Part shown: positions 9,605-21,229 of the stretch, in pieces
Layout of the letters: every line of letters starts with the position of its first letter
Position numbering within the stretch: position 1 is the first letter of the stretch
NCBI GenBank assembly: GCA_900073065.1
Contig: FJOG01000008.1
Coordinates: forward strand, 748,985-812,984
DNA from: Phialocephala subalpina
Lineage: Eukaryota; Ascomycota; Leotiomycetes; Helotiales; Mollisiaceae
DNA length: 64,000 nt
Reading direction: 5' to 3'
The notes under the pieces: model-generated
What the model saw: the letters and a program-made list of their open reading frames with translations, nothing else
Database searches by the model: none
Told to the model about the DNA's origin: nothing
Program-made: the position numbers and the translations under genes

Positions 9605-12600
9605 ATGGCAACAAGCCTCGTACAAGCCGTACGTGGAAATTTTGATATTCTGCTGCCTGGGATGGAAAATGCTGACTTGAGGGAAGGCCGAACAAGTGGT
9701 TATCGAAACAGCTTCAGAAGTTGCGACTGGAATTTTGAAAGATGGCACCAAGGATCTGAAATCGATAGAAAACAGCGTCGCCAAGGACGCTGTCCACGCC
9801 GCCGCGGACGAAGATGTTACGTTTATGGATAAAGTCGAGGGAGCTGCTCAGATTGTAGCCAACGAGATTGTGAAAGGTGCTCAAAATGTTGTTACAGCGG
9901 TGGAAGAACATCCGGAGTTGATCGCCGAGTAAGTTTTCCTTGTGGGCCATCAAGGTTCTTCTGGTCACGCTGTTAACACGTGCAGGGGTGGTTTGGCGAT
10001 TGCTGTTGGGGCAATGTCTTTGATACAACCAGAACTTCTGGCTGGCGAGGTTGCTATTCTTGGGAAGATGGCCGGTGACAGTGCCAAGGCATCACTCACA
10101 AAAATAGCTCAAGATGAGGGCAAGAAGGTCGTCCAAGCTATCTCGAAAGACATCGCCGACGACGCCAAGAAGACAGAAGATGCTTGCGACAAGAAAGAAG
10201 AAGAAGACTCGAAAGCTGCCGATAAGACTCCATCGGACGACAAGCTAGCTACCGCTGCTCCATCTGATGGGCTGACAGCAGGAGAGGAGAAGAGCCTCAA
10301 TGCTGCCATTGCAGCCGAGGTCTCGCCAGGCCAGGTAGGAGACAAGGTGGTGACGCTGGAGCTTGATCAGCCTGGCCCTGCATCGGATCCTACCGCCCAT
10401 AACCCAATAACCTTGAAGATCACTGTTGGTGCTGATGGGCAAGTGAAGGGTGTTGCACAGACCGTTGTTGACAAAGCAGAGGAAACACCAAAGGCTAAGG
10501 AAGCAAAGACTGAGCCACCCATAGAAGCCAAGTCTGTCGAAGTACCAGAGACGAAGAATGAAGCACCAAAGCCAGTCTTGGTCGAGTCGAAGGATGTCAC
10601 ACCGGAAGCACCAAAGGTTGAGGACTCCAAACCTACGGAAACGAAGACAGAAGAGGCGCCGAAAGCTCCCGAAGAGAAGCCAGTTTCTCTCAATATCACC
10701 ATTGGTGCTGATGGGCAAGTTCAAACAGTCACACAAACTGTTGTGGATGCACCTCTAGCGCCAGTCGAAGCTGCAAAGGAGGAAGTGAAGGAGAACAAAG
10801 TTGAAGAGACCAAACCCATTGATACCCCGGCTGAGGAAGGTAAGCCAAAAGTGGCCAAGATGGAAGCATTGAAGGAGAGCAAGACCAAGGAGACTGCCAG
10901 CAAAGATACCCAGGAGGAGAGCAAGGTTGAAGCAACTAAACAAGAAGATACCAAACCCGAGGCGAGTGAAAAGCCTAGTGAGAGTGCTCCGATAGTTGAA
11001 GCCGCCATTGCAGGCGGTGCGGCACTCACAGCTGGAGCGATTGCCGCCGAAGTCCTGTCGAAAGACGATAGTAAGCCAAGAGAGGTCGAAAGTACGAAAG
11101 CGCCACATCACTTGACAACTACCACCGAACAACCCGCGACAACAGAGGCCCCCAAAGACGCAGAACCTGAAACAACAAAAGAGGGTTCTCCAGAGTCTGC
11201 GGTAAGTCTCATTTCGTTTCTTTGCTCCACAAAGGCAACAACATACACGTGATGGACATGAAATTTCTTTCTGTGACTCTACCACCGGCGACACCGGTGT
11301 CCGACACAAATTCCGCATTTGCTGAATATTTTTAGGTCGTCAAGGAGATTCAATCGGAACCCACCCCCGTTGCTAGTACAACTGCGCACAAGGATATCCC
11401 TGAGCCTGTCAAAGAAGAAGTTGCAACTCTATCGAAATCCGAAAATATGGCCTCCGAGTCGCAAGAACCCATCCAACCCCCCGTTCAGGCACAAGAAGCC
11501 GTAGCTAAGGAGGAACTAAAGCCTGCCCATGAAGAAATTCTGACCAAGAGCGAGGAGAAGAGCATCTCTATGGAAGAGGCGAAGGACGCTCCAGCACCTG
11601 AACTGGAGAATGGATTAGTGCCTATCGAGGAGACTCCAATTGAGATTAAGAAGGAAGTGCTAGCAGCTGTCGCGGCCGAGACACCCGCTCCAATCTCGGA
11701 GAAAAATAGTGTCCCTGCTGCAGAGGAGAAGGTGGAGACGGAGAGCGCACCTATCGTCGCCGCGGAACCAGATGAGACAAAGCCCGTTGTTGAGGAATCG
11801 AAACCCGCCGTCGAAGAAACAAAGCCAATCGCTGAAGAGTCGAAGCTACTTGTCGAGGCTGAGGAGAAGAAGGAGATTTCAGCCCCGGTTATTGAGGAAT
11901 CGAAGGAGCTTATTTCCACGAGCATCGAACCCGAAAGCTCGGCTCTAGTAGTAGAACAACCCGTTGCCAAGCCAGAACTTGAGGAGGAAAAAGCCGGTGG
12001 AAAGGCCGTGGAGACGAAGGACATTCCAGCTCTTATAGTTGAGGAGCCGAAGGAAGCCATCGCGAAGGAAAGCGAACCTGAAGCTCCAGTCGCTGCTACG
12101 GAAACTCTTACCAAGAAGGAAGCGCCACAAAAGAAGATCGAGGAGACACCAGTCGCTGAGAAGGAAGAGGAGAAGACCGAAGTCGCGAAGGAAATTCCAG
12201 CCCCCGCTGTCGAGGAATCGAGCGACCCTAGTGCGAAGGAGAGCCAGCCTGAAATTGTGGCCGAAGTGCAAGAGACTCCTGAGGTTGAGATACCAGAAGC
12301 CAAGGGGGAGGAGGCACCGGTTGTCGAGATGGAAGAAGAAAAGACTTCGAGCGAGGAAGCCGTTGTCCCAGCTGTAAGCCATTCTACTCCTACTGTCCCT
12401 TGCGCAATATAATCAACATTACATACTGACTTCCATAGACTGAACCAGAAATCGCCGAAGATAAGAAAGAGGAGACACTAGCTGTCGAGAAGGTCGAGTC
12501 AATTGAGACCAAGGAGGACCTCCCCGAGGCAATGGAAGAGGTTCCTCTGCCAGTCAGCGAAGCACAGAAGGAAGAACCCGCCCAGGAGCCAATTTCCAAG

Positions 12601-14973
12601 CAGGTCACCGAAGAACCAGCCACGAAGGCCGAGACCGAGATTGAAGCTACCGCTCCTGTCTCCCACGAACCTACATCAAAGGAGGAGGATTCAACTGCGA
12701 AGGATGTTGCGGAGGTAGCCGCTCCAGTTACCGTACTTTCAGGAGCTACCGCCGCTATCGTATCGCACGAGTTGAAGATTGAGGAGCCCATTTCATCGAA
12801 GACGATTGAGGAACCGGTTCTAGGAAAGGAGGAGATCAAGGCCGATGAGATCAAGACCGAATCAGCACCTACGGAGCCAGAGGTTATGAAGCACGACGAG
12901 CAAGCCCCACCACCAACTGCTGAGGGGCCTATCATTCCAAAGGAGGACGTCAAGGTCGAATCGACACCAGCTGAATCAGCGCCCACAGAACCAGAGATCA
13001 AGCACGAAGAAGAAGCTCCAGCAGAAGCGGTTGAAGAGCCAATCATCGCCAAGGAGGAGGATAAGATCGAACCTACTCCGGTTGAGACTGTTGAGCCGAC
13101 CGAGGTCAAGCACGAAGGGCTCGTGCCCTCAGCAAACGAACCAGAGGTAGTCTCTACCCCAGCCATCAAAGGAGCACCGGAAGAATCGAAGGAAGTCGAG
13201 ACATCTGAGCCTGCCATTGAATCGAACCAAGAGCAGAAGGTGACTGAAGTTGAGAAATCCACAGAAGCCACCCCGATCGTTGAACCTACACCAACTGTTA
13301 AGGAGGTTGAGCCAGCCGCTGAAAGCGCCAAGGCTGGATCTGCTCCCATCGAAGAGACTCCAGCTCCCGTCGTCGATATCCCTGCGATTGAGGAACAGCC
13401 AAAGGAGACATCATCTGAGCCTGTGACCGAAAGCGAATCTGCTGTTCAAAGTGCCTCTGCTCCTATCGTCCCGGTAGCTGAAGAGCAACCCAAGGAATTA
13501 TCGCTTGAGCAAGTTGATGAGAGGAGAAAGAGCGATGCTACTCCTGTCGAAGAAAGCCCCGCTCCAGTGGTTGTAGAGCAAACCAAGGAAAGCAAACCTG
13601 AACCTGTCGCCGAGAGCATCAAGACAGAAGCGGCTCCTATTGAAGAAGCTCCTGAAACTGTCGTTCAAGATACCATCGCTCCTGTTTTACCAGAGACTAT
13701 TGCCCCTGTCGTTGAAGAGCAGGAAAAGGAGGTGGTCCCCGAGGCAAACGTCAAGAGTGAAGCTCCTGCTACTGAAGAGACCCCAGCAGTCCAAGAAAGC
13801 TCAGCGTCTGTGGCCGAGGACAAGGCGAAGGAGGCTGCTCAAGTCCCAGTTGAGACTGCCAAGAGTGAGACTGCCCCCGTCGCAGAATCTCCTGCTCCAG
13901 TCAAGCAAGAGACTGTTGTCCCACCAGTTGAGGAACAGTCAAAGAAGCAGGAAGCACCAAATGAGTCAGCCACGAAGGAAGCACCAATCCCATTGACAAC
14001 CGAGCACGTCTCTGGAACCACTACTCCCGCTCCAGAGAAATCAGAAGAGCCAAAACCCGAGCCTGCCCCATCCACCTCTAATTCCACCGAACTCAAAGCC
14101 GCCGAAGTCGCCATCCCAGCAGTCCTCGCTGCCGTTGGAACAGCCGCCGTCGCCAAGGCCGTTTCCTCACAGGCCGATTCCATTCCCGCACCGCCATTGA
14201 GCCCCTCGTTCGCTACACAAGAAAGTATAGATCATTTGCATAAGAGTGAGGCTCCCGTTCCTGGTTCTTCCCCGTTGGCCACAAGCACAGTTTCTCACAA
14301 TGAAGCAGAGATTGATAGCATGAGTGAGGCGATTGAACACCTCACCAAGACTCTCTCTGCTCAGAGCGGTGCATCTGCCACCAAGCCTGCTGTTGAGACG
14401 AAGTCAGCTCTAGAGCCTGCTGTTGTGAAGGAAGTTGAGCCTGTTGCCGCTAAGTCATCTGAGCCTGTCGCCGCCAAAGTCCCGGAACCTGTTACCCAAA
14501 AGGAAAGCGAGCCTGTCGCCACAAAGTCGGAGCCAGTCGAGACCAAGCCAGCAGAGCCAACCGCCACCCAAGCACCAGCTACAGAACCCACTTCCTCCAA
14601 GGCCCCAGGGCCGGTAGCTCCCATCGAAGAAGCCCAACGTCCCATCACCGTGACCGTCAAATCCGTCGAGAACGTCAAGCCTTCCACTTCTACCCCAGCG
14701 CCTGTCGACAAGCCTGCTCCCACGCCAATCGAGACAAATACATCGGCTGAGACTTCATCTCCTGCTTCAGCTTCGGCTACCCCTACGACACCGACACCAA
14801 CAACACCAAGTCAACCAACTCATGCTAAGAGATCTAGTATCTGGAGATACATTTGGCCGTTTGGCGGGAGTTCGAAGAGTGTGGATAGTAAGAGTGATAA
14901 GGCTGAGAGTCCGAAATCCACGGCTAGTAAGGGGGCGGCGGAAGTTCCTGGTATTCCGCAGATGGCTGCTTAG
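9605..14973 (+). CDS. Giant Glu/Pro/Ala/Lys-rich low-complexity protein (1,684 aa), unknown
   Basis: Exons are 9605-9628, 9687-9928, 9986-11201, 11336-12373 and 12439-14973. All four introns are GT..AG with branch-like ctgac/ttaac and all joins keep frame, giving 1,684 aa. Residues 1-88 are an amphipathic helical head (MATSLVQAAEQVV..). Residues 89-115 form a hydrophobic stretch (GGLAIAVGAMSLIQPELLAG). A module ending 'GADGQV..TVVD' occurs twice, near residues 232 and 324. The next 1,200 residues are disordered, with irregular repeats around 'EE(S/T)K' and 'AP(V/I)VEE'. Two short Ala-rich hydrophobic patches (about 424-446 and 1393-1415) interrupt it. The C-terminus has an aromatic basic patch, 'KRSSIWRYIWPFGG'. 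There is no signal peptide. Several acidic, proline-rich segments look like PEST sequence. I recognise no family. A scaffold or tether with membrane-contacting patches is one guess. Confidence 0.75.
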
Positions 14974-15381
14974 ATGATTGGGGACGAATGAGGGGTGGGG
15001 AGAAGGAATGAGCTGAGATGAGATCATGAGCTGTTTTGTTTCTGCTTTTCACTCTGACTTTGGCATTTTTGGCTAAGCAAGGAGTTTAGCATATTTTGCG
15101 TTCATTGTTTGCGAGGTTGATGAGATACCAAATTTGCGTTCGTTCTGCTTAGTGTTTCTGATCCCTCTCATTAATTGGGAGAGAAGACGACGAAAATGTT
15201 TAATAATATAGGATAGTGTGTTGTGTTGTTTATGCGTGTGCGGTATAAGATTCGATACGAGATGAATAAGGAATGGGTGGGATAAAGGGGAGGAAAGGAA
15301 GGGAAGGAAGATACCATCTCGCTGTCGCTTTGCTGTTCGCTACTACATAGTCTGATGAACACCAGATTGTAATTGCTTCAC
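14974..15381. other. Convergent 3' intergenic region
   Basis: 408 nt between two convergent genes, including both 3' UTRs. It contains T-rich and GGGAGGAAAGGAAGG-like purine tracts near 15288-15310. No gene seen. Confidence 0.4.
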
Positions 15382-16229
15382 TCACCATACCACCTCAACC
15401 TTCGTTTTCTCATTTCCTATGCCTCTCTTCACAGCTTCATCGAGAATAGCTGCCGTTGCAGTAGCACCCACCCTCGAGACACCCAATGCTCTCACTCTTA
15501 GTAGATCATCTAGTGTCCGAACACCACCTGCAGCCTTGATCCGTACATTTGGACTGACATGTTTCTTCATCAACTCCAAATTTTCGATCGTCGCTCCTTT
15601 GTAGTTGTAGTCTCCATTCGGTTGCTTTACGAATCCATACCCCGTTGATGTCTTCACGAACGCGACTCCCAGCTCATTGCAAATCTCACATAGCTTGATA
15701 ATCTCCTTCTCACCAAGATCTACTACTCGTCAACCCTTTGTCGTATTACCAATCTTTTGAATAAGAGAAGAAGCAAAAATTGAAGATAAGAGAGGGCAAA
15801 CTCACAATCAGTCTCAAAAATAACCTTCAGCAAAGCACCCCTACTCACCACCGCCTGATTAACCAACCTAACCTCATGTCTCACAAACTCCCACTTCCCA
15901 CTCAACACCCTACCAACATTAACCACCATATCTATCTCTTTCCCTCCTTCCTCGATCGCTCTTACAGCTTCAAAGACTTTGGTTTCGGTGGTGGAGGAAC
16001 CGTGTGGGAAACCGATTACAGGACAGACGAGAACGGATGAGCCTTCGAGCAATTTGCGCGCGAAGGGGATGTGGTAGGGTTTTACGCAGGCGGTTGCTAC
16101 GTTGTACTTGCGTGATATGGCGAGACCGGCTTCTACTTCGTCGTCTGTCATGGTGGGGTGGAGGAGGGAGTGGTCGATCATTTTGGAGAGGTCTGTGAGG
16201 GAGACTTCGAGGGAGGTTGGACGTGCCAT
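15382..16229 (-). CDS. Deoxyribose-phosphate aldolase (DERA)
   Basis: Class I aldolase that cleaves 2-deoxyribose 5-phosphate to glyceraldehyde 3-phosphate and acetaldehyde in deoxynucleoside breakdown; cytosolic. Exons are 15806-16229 and 15382-15719. The 86-nt intron (gtgagt..gtagtag, branch ttgac) joins T to AT as Tyr in 'FETDYLGEKEI'. The product is 253 aa, normal for the family. Visible motifs are 'MIDHSLLHPTMTDDEVEAGL', 'ATACVKPYHIPFA' and 'VVNVGRVLSGKW'. The Schiff-base lysine lies in 'FVKTSTGYGFVKQ', and the phosphate-binding 'IKAAGGVRTLDDL' follows. An in-frame upstream ATG at 16292 would add 21 residues; 16229 (MARPTSLEVS) fits the usual length. Two ACCCCGC boxes lie 115-134 nt upstream. 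Confidence 0.92.
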
Positions 16230-17071
16230 CTTGGGAAGTTTGATGGATATGAGAGAGTATGAAGTAGAGGAAGCTTGAAGACTTGCATTCATGGCTTTAT
16301 ATCACGTTAAGGATGGTAGTGTGGTTGTTCTTAGCGGAAGCAGTTACCCCGCGCTTACCCCGCCATCTGCCGTTTAAGCCACACTCTTCTACTCACTTCG
16401 ACTCAACCCCTTCAACAGCCTTTAGATAACATCTTTAATAACTATGTACTAATCCGATCTAGTTTCTTGCATGGAATTGAAAATTTGAAGATGCTGTCAT
16501 GGGGAAACTCTGATCTAGCACCGATATCTCTTGTTGATGTCTAGTGGTGACTGCCAGCCAATTGTGCGCTCCCTTGTTCCTTCCACGCCAGCAATCGTGC
16601 CTTCCAAAAAAGGCACAACCCCACACCTGCCATCAAAACCTCATTCCATTTCCAAATTCTCTTCCTTTCTTCCTCAACACTCACTACCTACAGCTAAACT
16701 GGCGCCTAATTCATTCTCTGTCTATCAAAGTACCCGAATCGTGAAGACTGTCAGCCGCCGAATATAGCTTCGGCCTCGGAGGGATGTATCGTTTAACTCT
16801 GACTTCTGGTTGGGTAGCGATCAACTGGGGAAACGAGAAGGAGCGCTGTCCGACTTCGGGGGCTTAAGATGCTGACTTCACCGTTTGCTTGTGTTGGTGT
16901 TGGATGGGTGTGTTGAGTGTTCTGCGACTGGCAATCGCAATCTCGACATTTGGTGGAGTGGTGATGTTGAAGCGAGGTGAGTTTGTTGGAGAATGTCGCG
17001 AGATATAGCGGATGCTAACTTGCAGGCAGAAGCGAGTAACGAGAACAAGAAGAGAGGAAGAACACTGCGAG
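16230..17071. other. Intergenic region upstream of the DERA gene
   Basis: Contains the promoter of the DERA gene (minus) with paired TTACCCCGC boxes at 16344-16352 and 16355-16363. A C/A-rich stretch (16600-16700) follows; no gene recognised there. An open frame at 16882-17071 may be an upstream exon of the doubtful gene at 17072. Confidence 0.4.
16344..16363 (+). promoter_or_regulatory. Paired TTACCCCGC boxes, DERA promoter
   Basis: TTACCCCGC occurs at 16344 and again at 16355, starts 11 nt apart, about one helical turn. They lie 115-134 nt upstream of the DERA start codon. The same 11-nt pair recurs at 49210/49221, and a single copy sits at 23421. A C4/GC-rich core of this kind resembles C2H2 zinc-finger targets in fungi; the factor is unknown. 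Confidence 0.4.
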
Positions 17072-17499
17072 ATGGATGGTAATGACAGAGACGAGGTGGG
17101 TGAAAACTTCGCTAGAAGTGTGCACCAGGATGCTGACGCGAAGACGCAGCACCGAACCAAGAAGCAAGAGAGAAAAATATCGCACCAAGACCCAACCTTC
17201 GTCGACGCGTCGTACAACCTGCGGCAGGAAGGCATACAACGTCAGTGGCATTCCTGCGAGATGAGGTGCAGCATGTTGATGACAACAGGAGCATCAGGAG
17301 CGGGATAGAAGAAGTAACTCGTGCACCGAGCTCTTTTGATGCGTTGAACAATGCTAGAGCTCAGCCTGGTACGCCTGCTGGTCTCACAGAGCATCCAGCT
17401 CGGACCTGCTACACCATCGGCGTGCATACTGACCCGAAGATAGGCACTGATGACGAAAGGACAAGAAGAAATGTTGCAAGACGGATTGGAATGAAATAA
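17072..17499 (+). CDS. Possible small spliced gene, unknown
   Basis: ATG 17072-17074, intron 17079-17143 (gtaatg..gcgaag with gctgac 11 nt before the end), then 118 codons to TAA 17497-17499; 120 aa in total. The joined frame is Arg/Asp-rich (for example 'REKNIAPRPNLRRRVVQPAA') and unlike anything I know. The same frame is also open upstream across another plausible intron (16977-17025, gtgagt..ttgcag, gctaac branch), but without an ATG. A further intron-like segment (17505-17561) follows the stop. Several well-formed introns in a row suggest a real transcript on this strand. It could be a non-coding RNA instead of a protein gene. Confidence 0.33.
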
Positions 17500-17954
17500 T
17501 CAAGGTGAGCAGCAGTTCTGTTCCAGTAAAGTAGGGGCAGACAAGATGCTGACTCAAAGACAGGACGATCCTGTGCACCCAAACTCTCCTATACGCCCTT
17601 TTGCCGCCCCCATTCAGAACTTACAATATACACTCTGACCTTGACGCCGCCATCTACACAAGATGTTGTCCACGACCAGGGCAGTACCCACTGGCAGTTA
17701 CTTGTCCTGGTATTGGACCAAATTCAGTGGAGCTGCGAATCTGCCAGTTGAATTGATGCACAACAACGATGACAAAGTAAGTAGTCAAGCTCTGATCTCG
17801 TCTCTGCATGCACCCCGAAACCTTGTACTAACACCCGACAGTTGCAAAACCTGGACGACCTCTCATCCTCCTACAACCTACTGTCGATGCACCTTGCTTC
17901 CACTTCGATTGAAAGCCATCCAACTTGGCCCACATCCACTGCCGTCCAGGCTAC
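17500..17954. other. Intergenic region 3' of the CCCH gene
   Basis: 455 nt with an intron-like stretch (17505-17561) and the likely 3' UTR of the minus-strand zinc-finger gene. No coding region seen. Confidence 0.35.
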
Positions 17955-19427
17955 TCAGCCGAACCCATGACCATAAAAACACTGGTCATCTTCACAATTG
18001 CGTCCTTTCTTGACAGTGTAACAAGTACCCATACGTGCGATATACCAAATTGCGTCGTAATGCTTGGGACTCAACGGTCTCTTACGTTCATGGTTCCGCT
18101 TGCACCCGCTCTGAATACAGTCTGCACGCAGGTAGTGCCAACTGCACAGGTTCTGCTTCTTCAACTCGTTGATCAAGTCTTCGTTGACACTCAAAAATTT
18201 GTCAACACGCTTGCCAGCGGCATTGTAGAGGATGGGCCTCAACCTGTGGCAATTCTGGACAGGAGCACCCGGAGCGTTCGGACCATTTGTCAGCGTTATG
18301 GTCTTTTTCGCGAATGTGTTGGGCGGCGAAATGGCGCTCACATCTGCATATGACTTGGCGGATTGTACGAGATCACCTCCCGCAAACAGGGCTTCGAAGC
18401 AATTCGTCATTTGGAAACTAAGACCGCCGATATTAGGTCGTACATCTCCAGAAGCTATCAAAGTGATTTTCCTTGAAGAGCTTTGTTGCTCCGCATACTG
18501 TCTGAGCACAGGAACATATCCTGCATCATGGCAGCAAGCAAGAAGAACATGTTCGCAAAGTGGGTTGGTGATGTGATGAGCGAGAACTTCTATTCGGTTT
18601 GTTAGTACGAAATCTTGAGAGTGGGAAAATCTGCCAACAACCTCGAAGTTTGTTATCCGCTTCTTCTTTCCCAGGACCGACATCCACAAAATCAGCCAAG
18701 GGAAATCGTCTCGTGAAGCCACACCAGAAGTCAACGACAACCATGGCCGAGGAGACTTTCTTGTCTCGAGCACAAGCTTGCGCTAATCCACGTTGATTTG
18801 CGTAAGCTTTCACCACAACATGGACTTTATTGGGATCTTTGACCGTTCCGAGAGACTCGAGATACTCTCTAACTTTCGCCACAAACTGCGCAGCAGCTGT
18901 CTCGCCGCCTGCCGCGCCACGAACGAGGAACTCATTGCGAAACTACACCGAGGCTCGTTAGCTCAAAGATACTCGTCGAAGTGGATCTCCACTTGCCATA
19001 TATATGTCCGCATCTGCATCGATCAACACAAGCACGAATCGTGCCTGCTCCTATGGACAGGTTCAGTCAGATTGAGTCCTTATGGTATCCACGAGATCTT
19101 GCGTACAACATGCGAAAGTCTTTGGCCCAGAATCTCAGCTTTGCTCTGAAAACCGCGCCGAAATTCTCTCTCAGCCTCCAAATCAGCACTCAGCATCGAG
19201 ACCTCATTCTCTCGCTCTTTGGTGACACATTGAAGTCGAGAAGTAACATCATCTAACTTGTTGAGAATTTCCTGTCCACGACGTAAGCACCAGGCTGGCT
19301 AGACTCCACGTCAAAAAGATCATACCTCGATGAAGACTCGCCGCTGGGTCTCTATGGTCTCGAAATCCTCCAACCGACTTCGATAGTCATCGCCATCCTT
19401 AACGACTTCCATCGTTCCTTCCACCAT
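17955..19427 (-). CDS. Two-CCCH zinc-finger protein with coiled coil and a central DUF7923-like domain
   Basis: Exons (minus) are 19326-19427, 19107-19271, 18997-19050, 18642-18942 and 17955-18589; 418 aa. Introns are 54, 56, 54 and 52 nt; the third (18943-18996) is GC-AG with donor GCAAGT. An N-terminal coiled coil (about 15-85) is followed by a conserved alpha/beta domain starting 'EQARFVLVLIDADADIYM' and including 'VHVVVKAYANQRGL', 'ADFVDVGPGKEEAD' and 'CEHVLLACCHDAGY'. Filamentous fungi have many proteins with this layout. The C-terminus carries two C-x8-C-x4-C-x3-H fingers ('CSWHYLRADCIQSGCKRNH' and 'CYTVKKGRNCEDDQCFYGH'), likely RNA-binding. The domain has the look of a PIN/NYN-like fold, but I cannot confirm catalysis. 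The start at 19427 is chosen over 19412, five codons inside. Confidence 0.82.
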
Positions 19428-20193
19428 TAGATACAAGTGACAATAGAAGTGAAAGAAAGAAAGGGAAGAAAGGGAAGATCGCCAGCAAAATAGAAGAACG
19501 TCCCAGACAGGGTCACACAACATGCGGCCGATGCAAACGACGTGGAGCCAATGAGCTAACCGCTGCTGCGAGAAATCAAACCAACAGAGAGAAGGCCGAG
19601 CTGTGGGCTGATTCTTGACGCCACGGAGGCGCTACGTACACGCTTCAGGCTCCAACGAATTGCGCGCTGCCAATTCGCGCTGTATCAACCTTTCGTTTCG
19701 AGGATGCATGAGCACGGGAAGCTGCGTCATCTCGAAACCGCGATACTGATTGGAGAAAGCACCACTGTGTGCTTGATAAAAATTCTCGTGATGCCTGAAA
19801 GTAAAGGAAATGCCGTACTCAGGTAAGTTCAAATCTCGATTCAACAGATATTGTGACTCGATTCGAGTACCGCTTCCCAATTGCAAAGCATACTTCTTGT
19901 CTTGGGCATGCTATCTAGGATACTTTCGAGTACTATTGAGAGCGAAACAGTGTAAGGTACGGCCCGAAATCACGAAAATAATTAAGAGACGGCCTTGGGA
20001 CGTTCATGTACATGATGATCTCGTGCTCCACGAAACCAGACATAAATACTTGACCATAGAATGCAAACCTAGATGAACGACAATTGGACGGCAGAGAATA
20101 CGAAAGTTGAAACATACAGCAAGAAAACCGTGGAATCACGGATCGACTTTCAATGTAAACATGGCCATCCATCTACCGAGCACTAACTCAACA
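19428..20193. other. Intergenic region
   Basis: 766 nt between the CCCH gene promoter (right side of that gene) and the 3' end of the NAD(P)-binding gene. Open stretches of 60-90 codons occur on both strands, with no recognisable protein. Confidence 0.35.
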
Positions 20194-20980
20194 TCACACC
20201 TCCTTCTTCCTCCCCCCAAACAACGCCGGCATCTTCCCCACCCACTTACTAGCCCCAACCCCCCTCTCCGCCTCTCCCACACACCAAGACGCTAACTCCC
20301 TCTTCTCCATCCTCATACCCCACCCACCTTTCCCCACCATCCCCGCATTCGCCTCCTCCGCATCCAGGCCATCCGCTAACCACGCGACGCGGAAATTCGT
20401 CCAGGGAAGCCCCTTGCCTTCCTTTTCAAATACAGCTGCTATTTGATGTAATTCGGTATAAGCGCTGTTGGCGAGGAGGTATACTATCCAGACGAGGAGG
20501 GAGGCAGTTAGGGAGGAGGAATCGGAGGGCTGGCGGATGGATATTGTGTTTAAAGCTAGGATGTGTGGGGGATGTGGAGTGGTTTGGAGGTGCTGGAGGA
20601 GGGAGATGTAGAATGTGGAGAGTTCGGTACCGGTGTGCCAGGGTGAGGTTGGGCCGAGGAGTGAGATGATGGTGTCTGTTCCTGGGAGGAGGTCAAAGAA
20701 TCTTTCTGTCTCTTGCAATGAGCCCTTGATGATCTGGTGGTTGTTAGCTTGGTTGTAGCTTGTCGGATGTGGGGGGATTAGAGGATGGATTGGAGAGGGA
20801 TGCAGGAGTTCGTACTTTGATATTCGAATGAGAAGCTAAATCGGTAGGGATCTTTTGAGGTGAGCGGGCGTAGACTGTCACCAGGTGGCCGTGGTCGAAG
20901 GCGAGTTTGAGGGTTAGGAGGCCTGAAGGTCCTGTCCCTCCCAGCAATATAATGTTCTTCTTCTGACTCTCACTTGCCAT
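20194..20980 (-). CDS. NAD(P)-binding Rossmann protein (atypical SDR, NmrA-like)
   Basis: Exons are 20816-20980 and 20194-20733; the 82-nt intron (gtacga..accag, gctaac branch) joins 'SHSNIK' to 'IIKGSLQETE'. The product is 234 aa. The nucleotide-binding loop is 'NIILLGGTGPSGLLTLKLAF' (residues 8-27), and the later 'GTDTIISLLGPTSPWHTGTE' matches the beta4 region of atypical short-chain dehydrogenases that sense or use NAD(P)H. No YxxxK catalytic pair is evident, so it may be a redox sensor or an isomerase-like oxidoreductase; the substrate cannot be told. An upstream in-frame ATG at 21127 exists but its 49 extra residues look like leader. The promoter side carries a striking GCGGGA array (21230-21302). 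Confidence 0.8.
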
Positions 20981-21229
20981 GGTGGATGGCTTGATTGGAT
21001 GGCCCTGAGTAGTTTTCGAGAACTCGAATGCGGATGGGATGTTTTTGACTTTAAACGGAGGCGGGGGCTTAGGTCGACTGATAATCGCTTGATGTTCTTT
21101 AATCGCCGGTTCGGCGGAGAGCGACACCTCTTGAGATTCTCGTGCTCTCTGTCTTGAGATTGAGAAGATGACAGAAGAGGGAGTTGAAGCTGCAACGATT
21201 AAATACCATTTAGCTCGGCATATGCAGGT

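Noticed and set aside
11485..13349. Long minus-strand open frames (272 and 319 codons)
   Set aside because: Mirror image of the Glu/Lys-rich repeats of the giant gene; Ser/Gly/Thr composition is the expected antisense of GAA/GCC codons.
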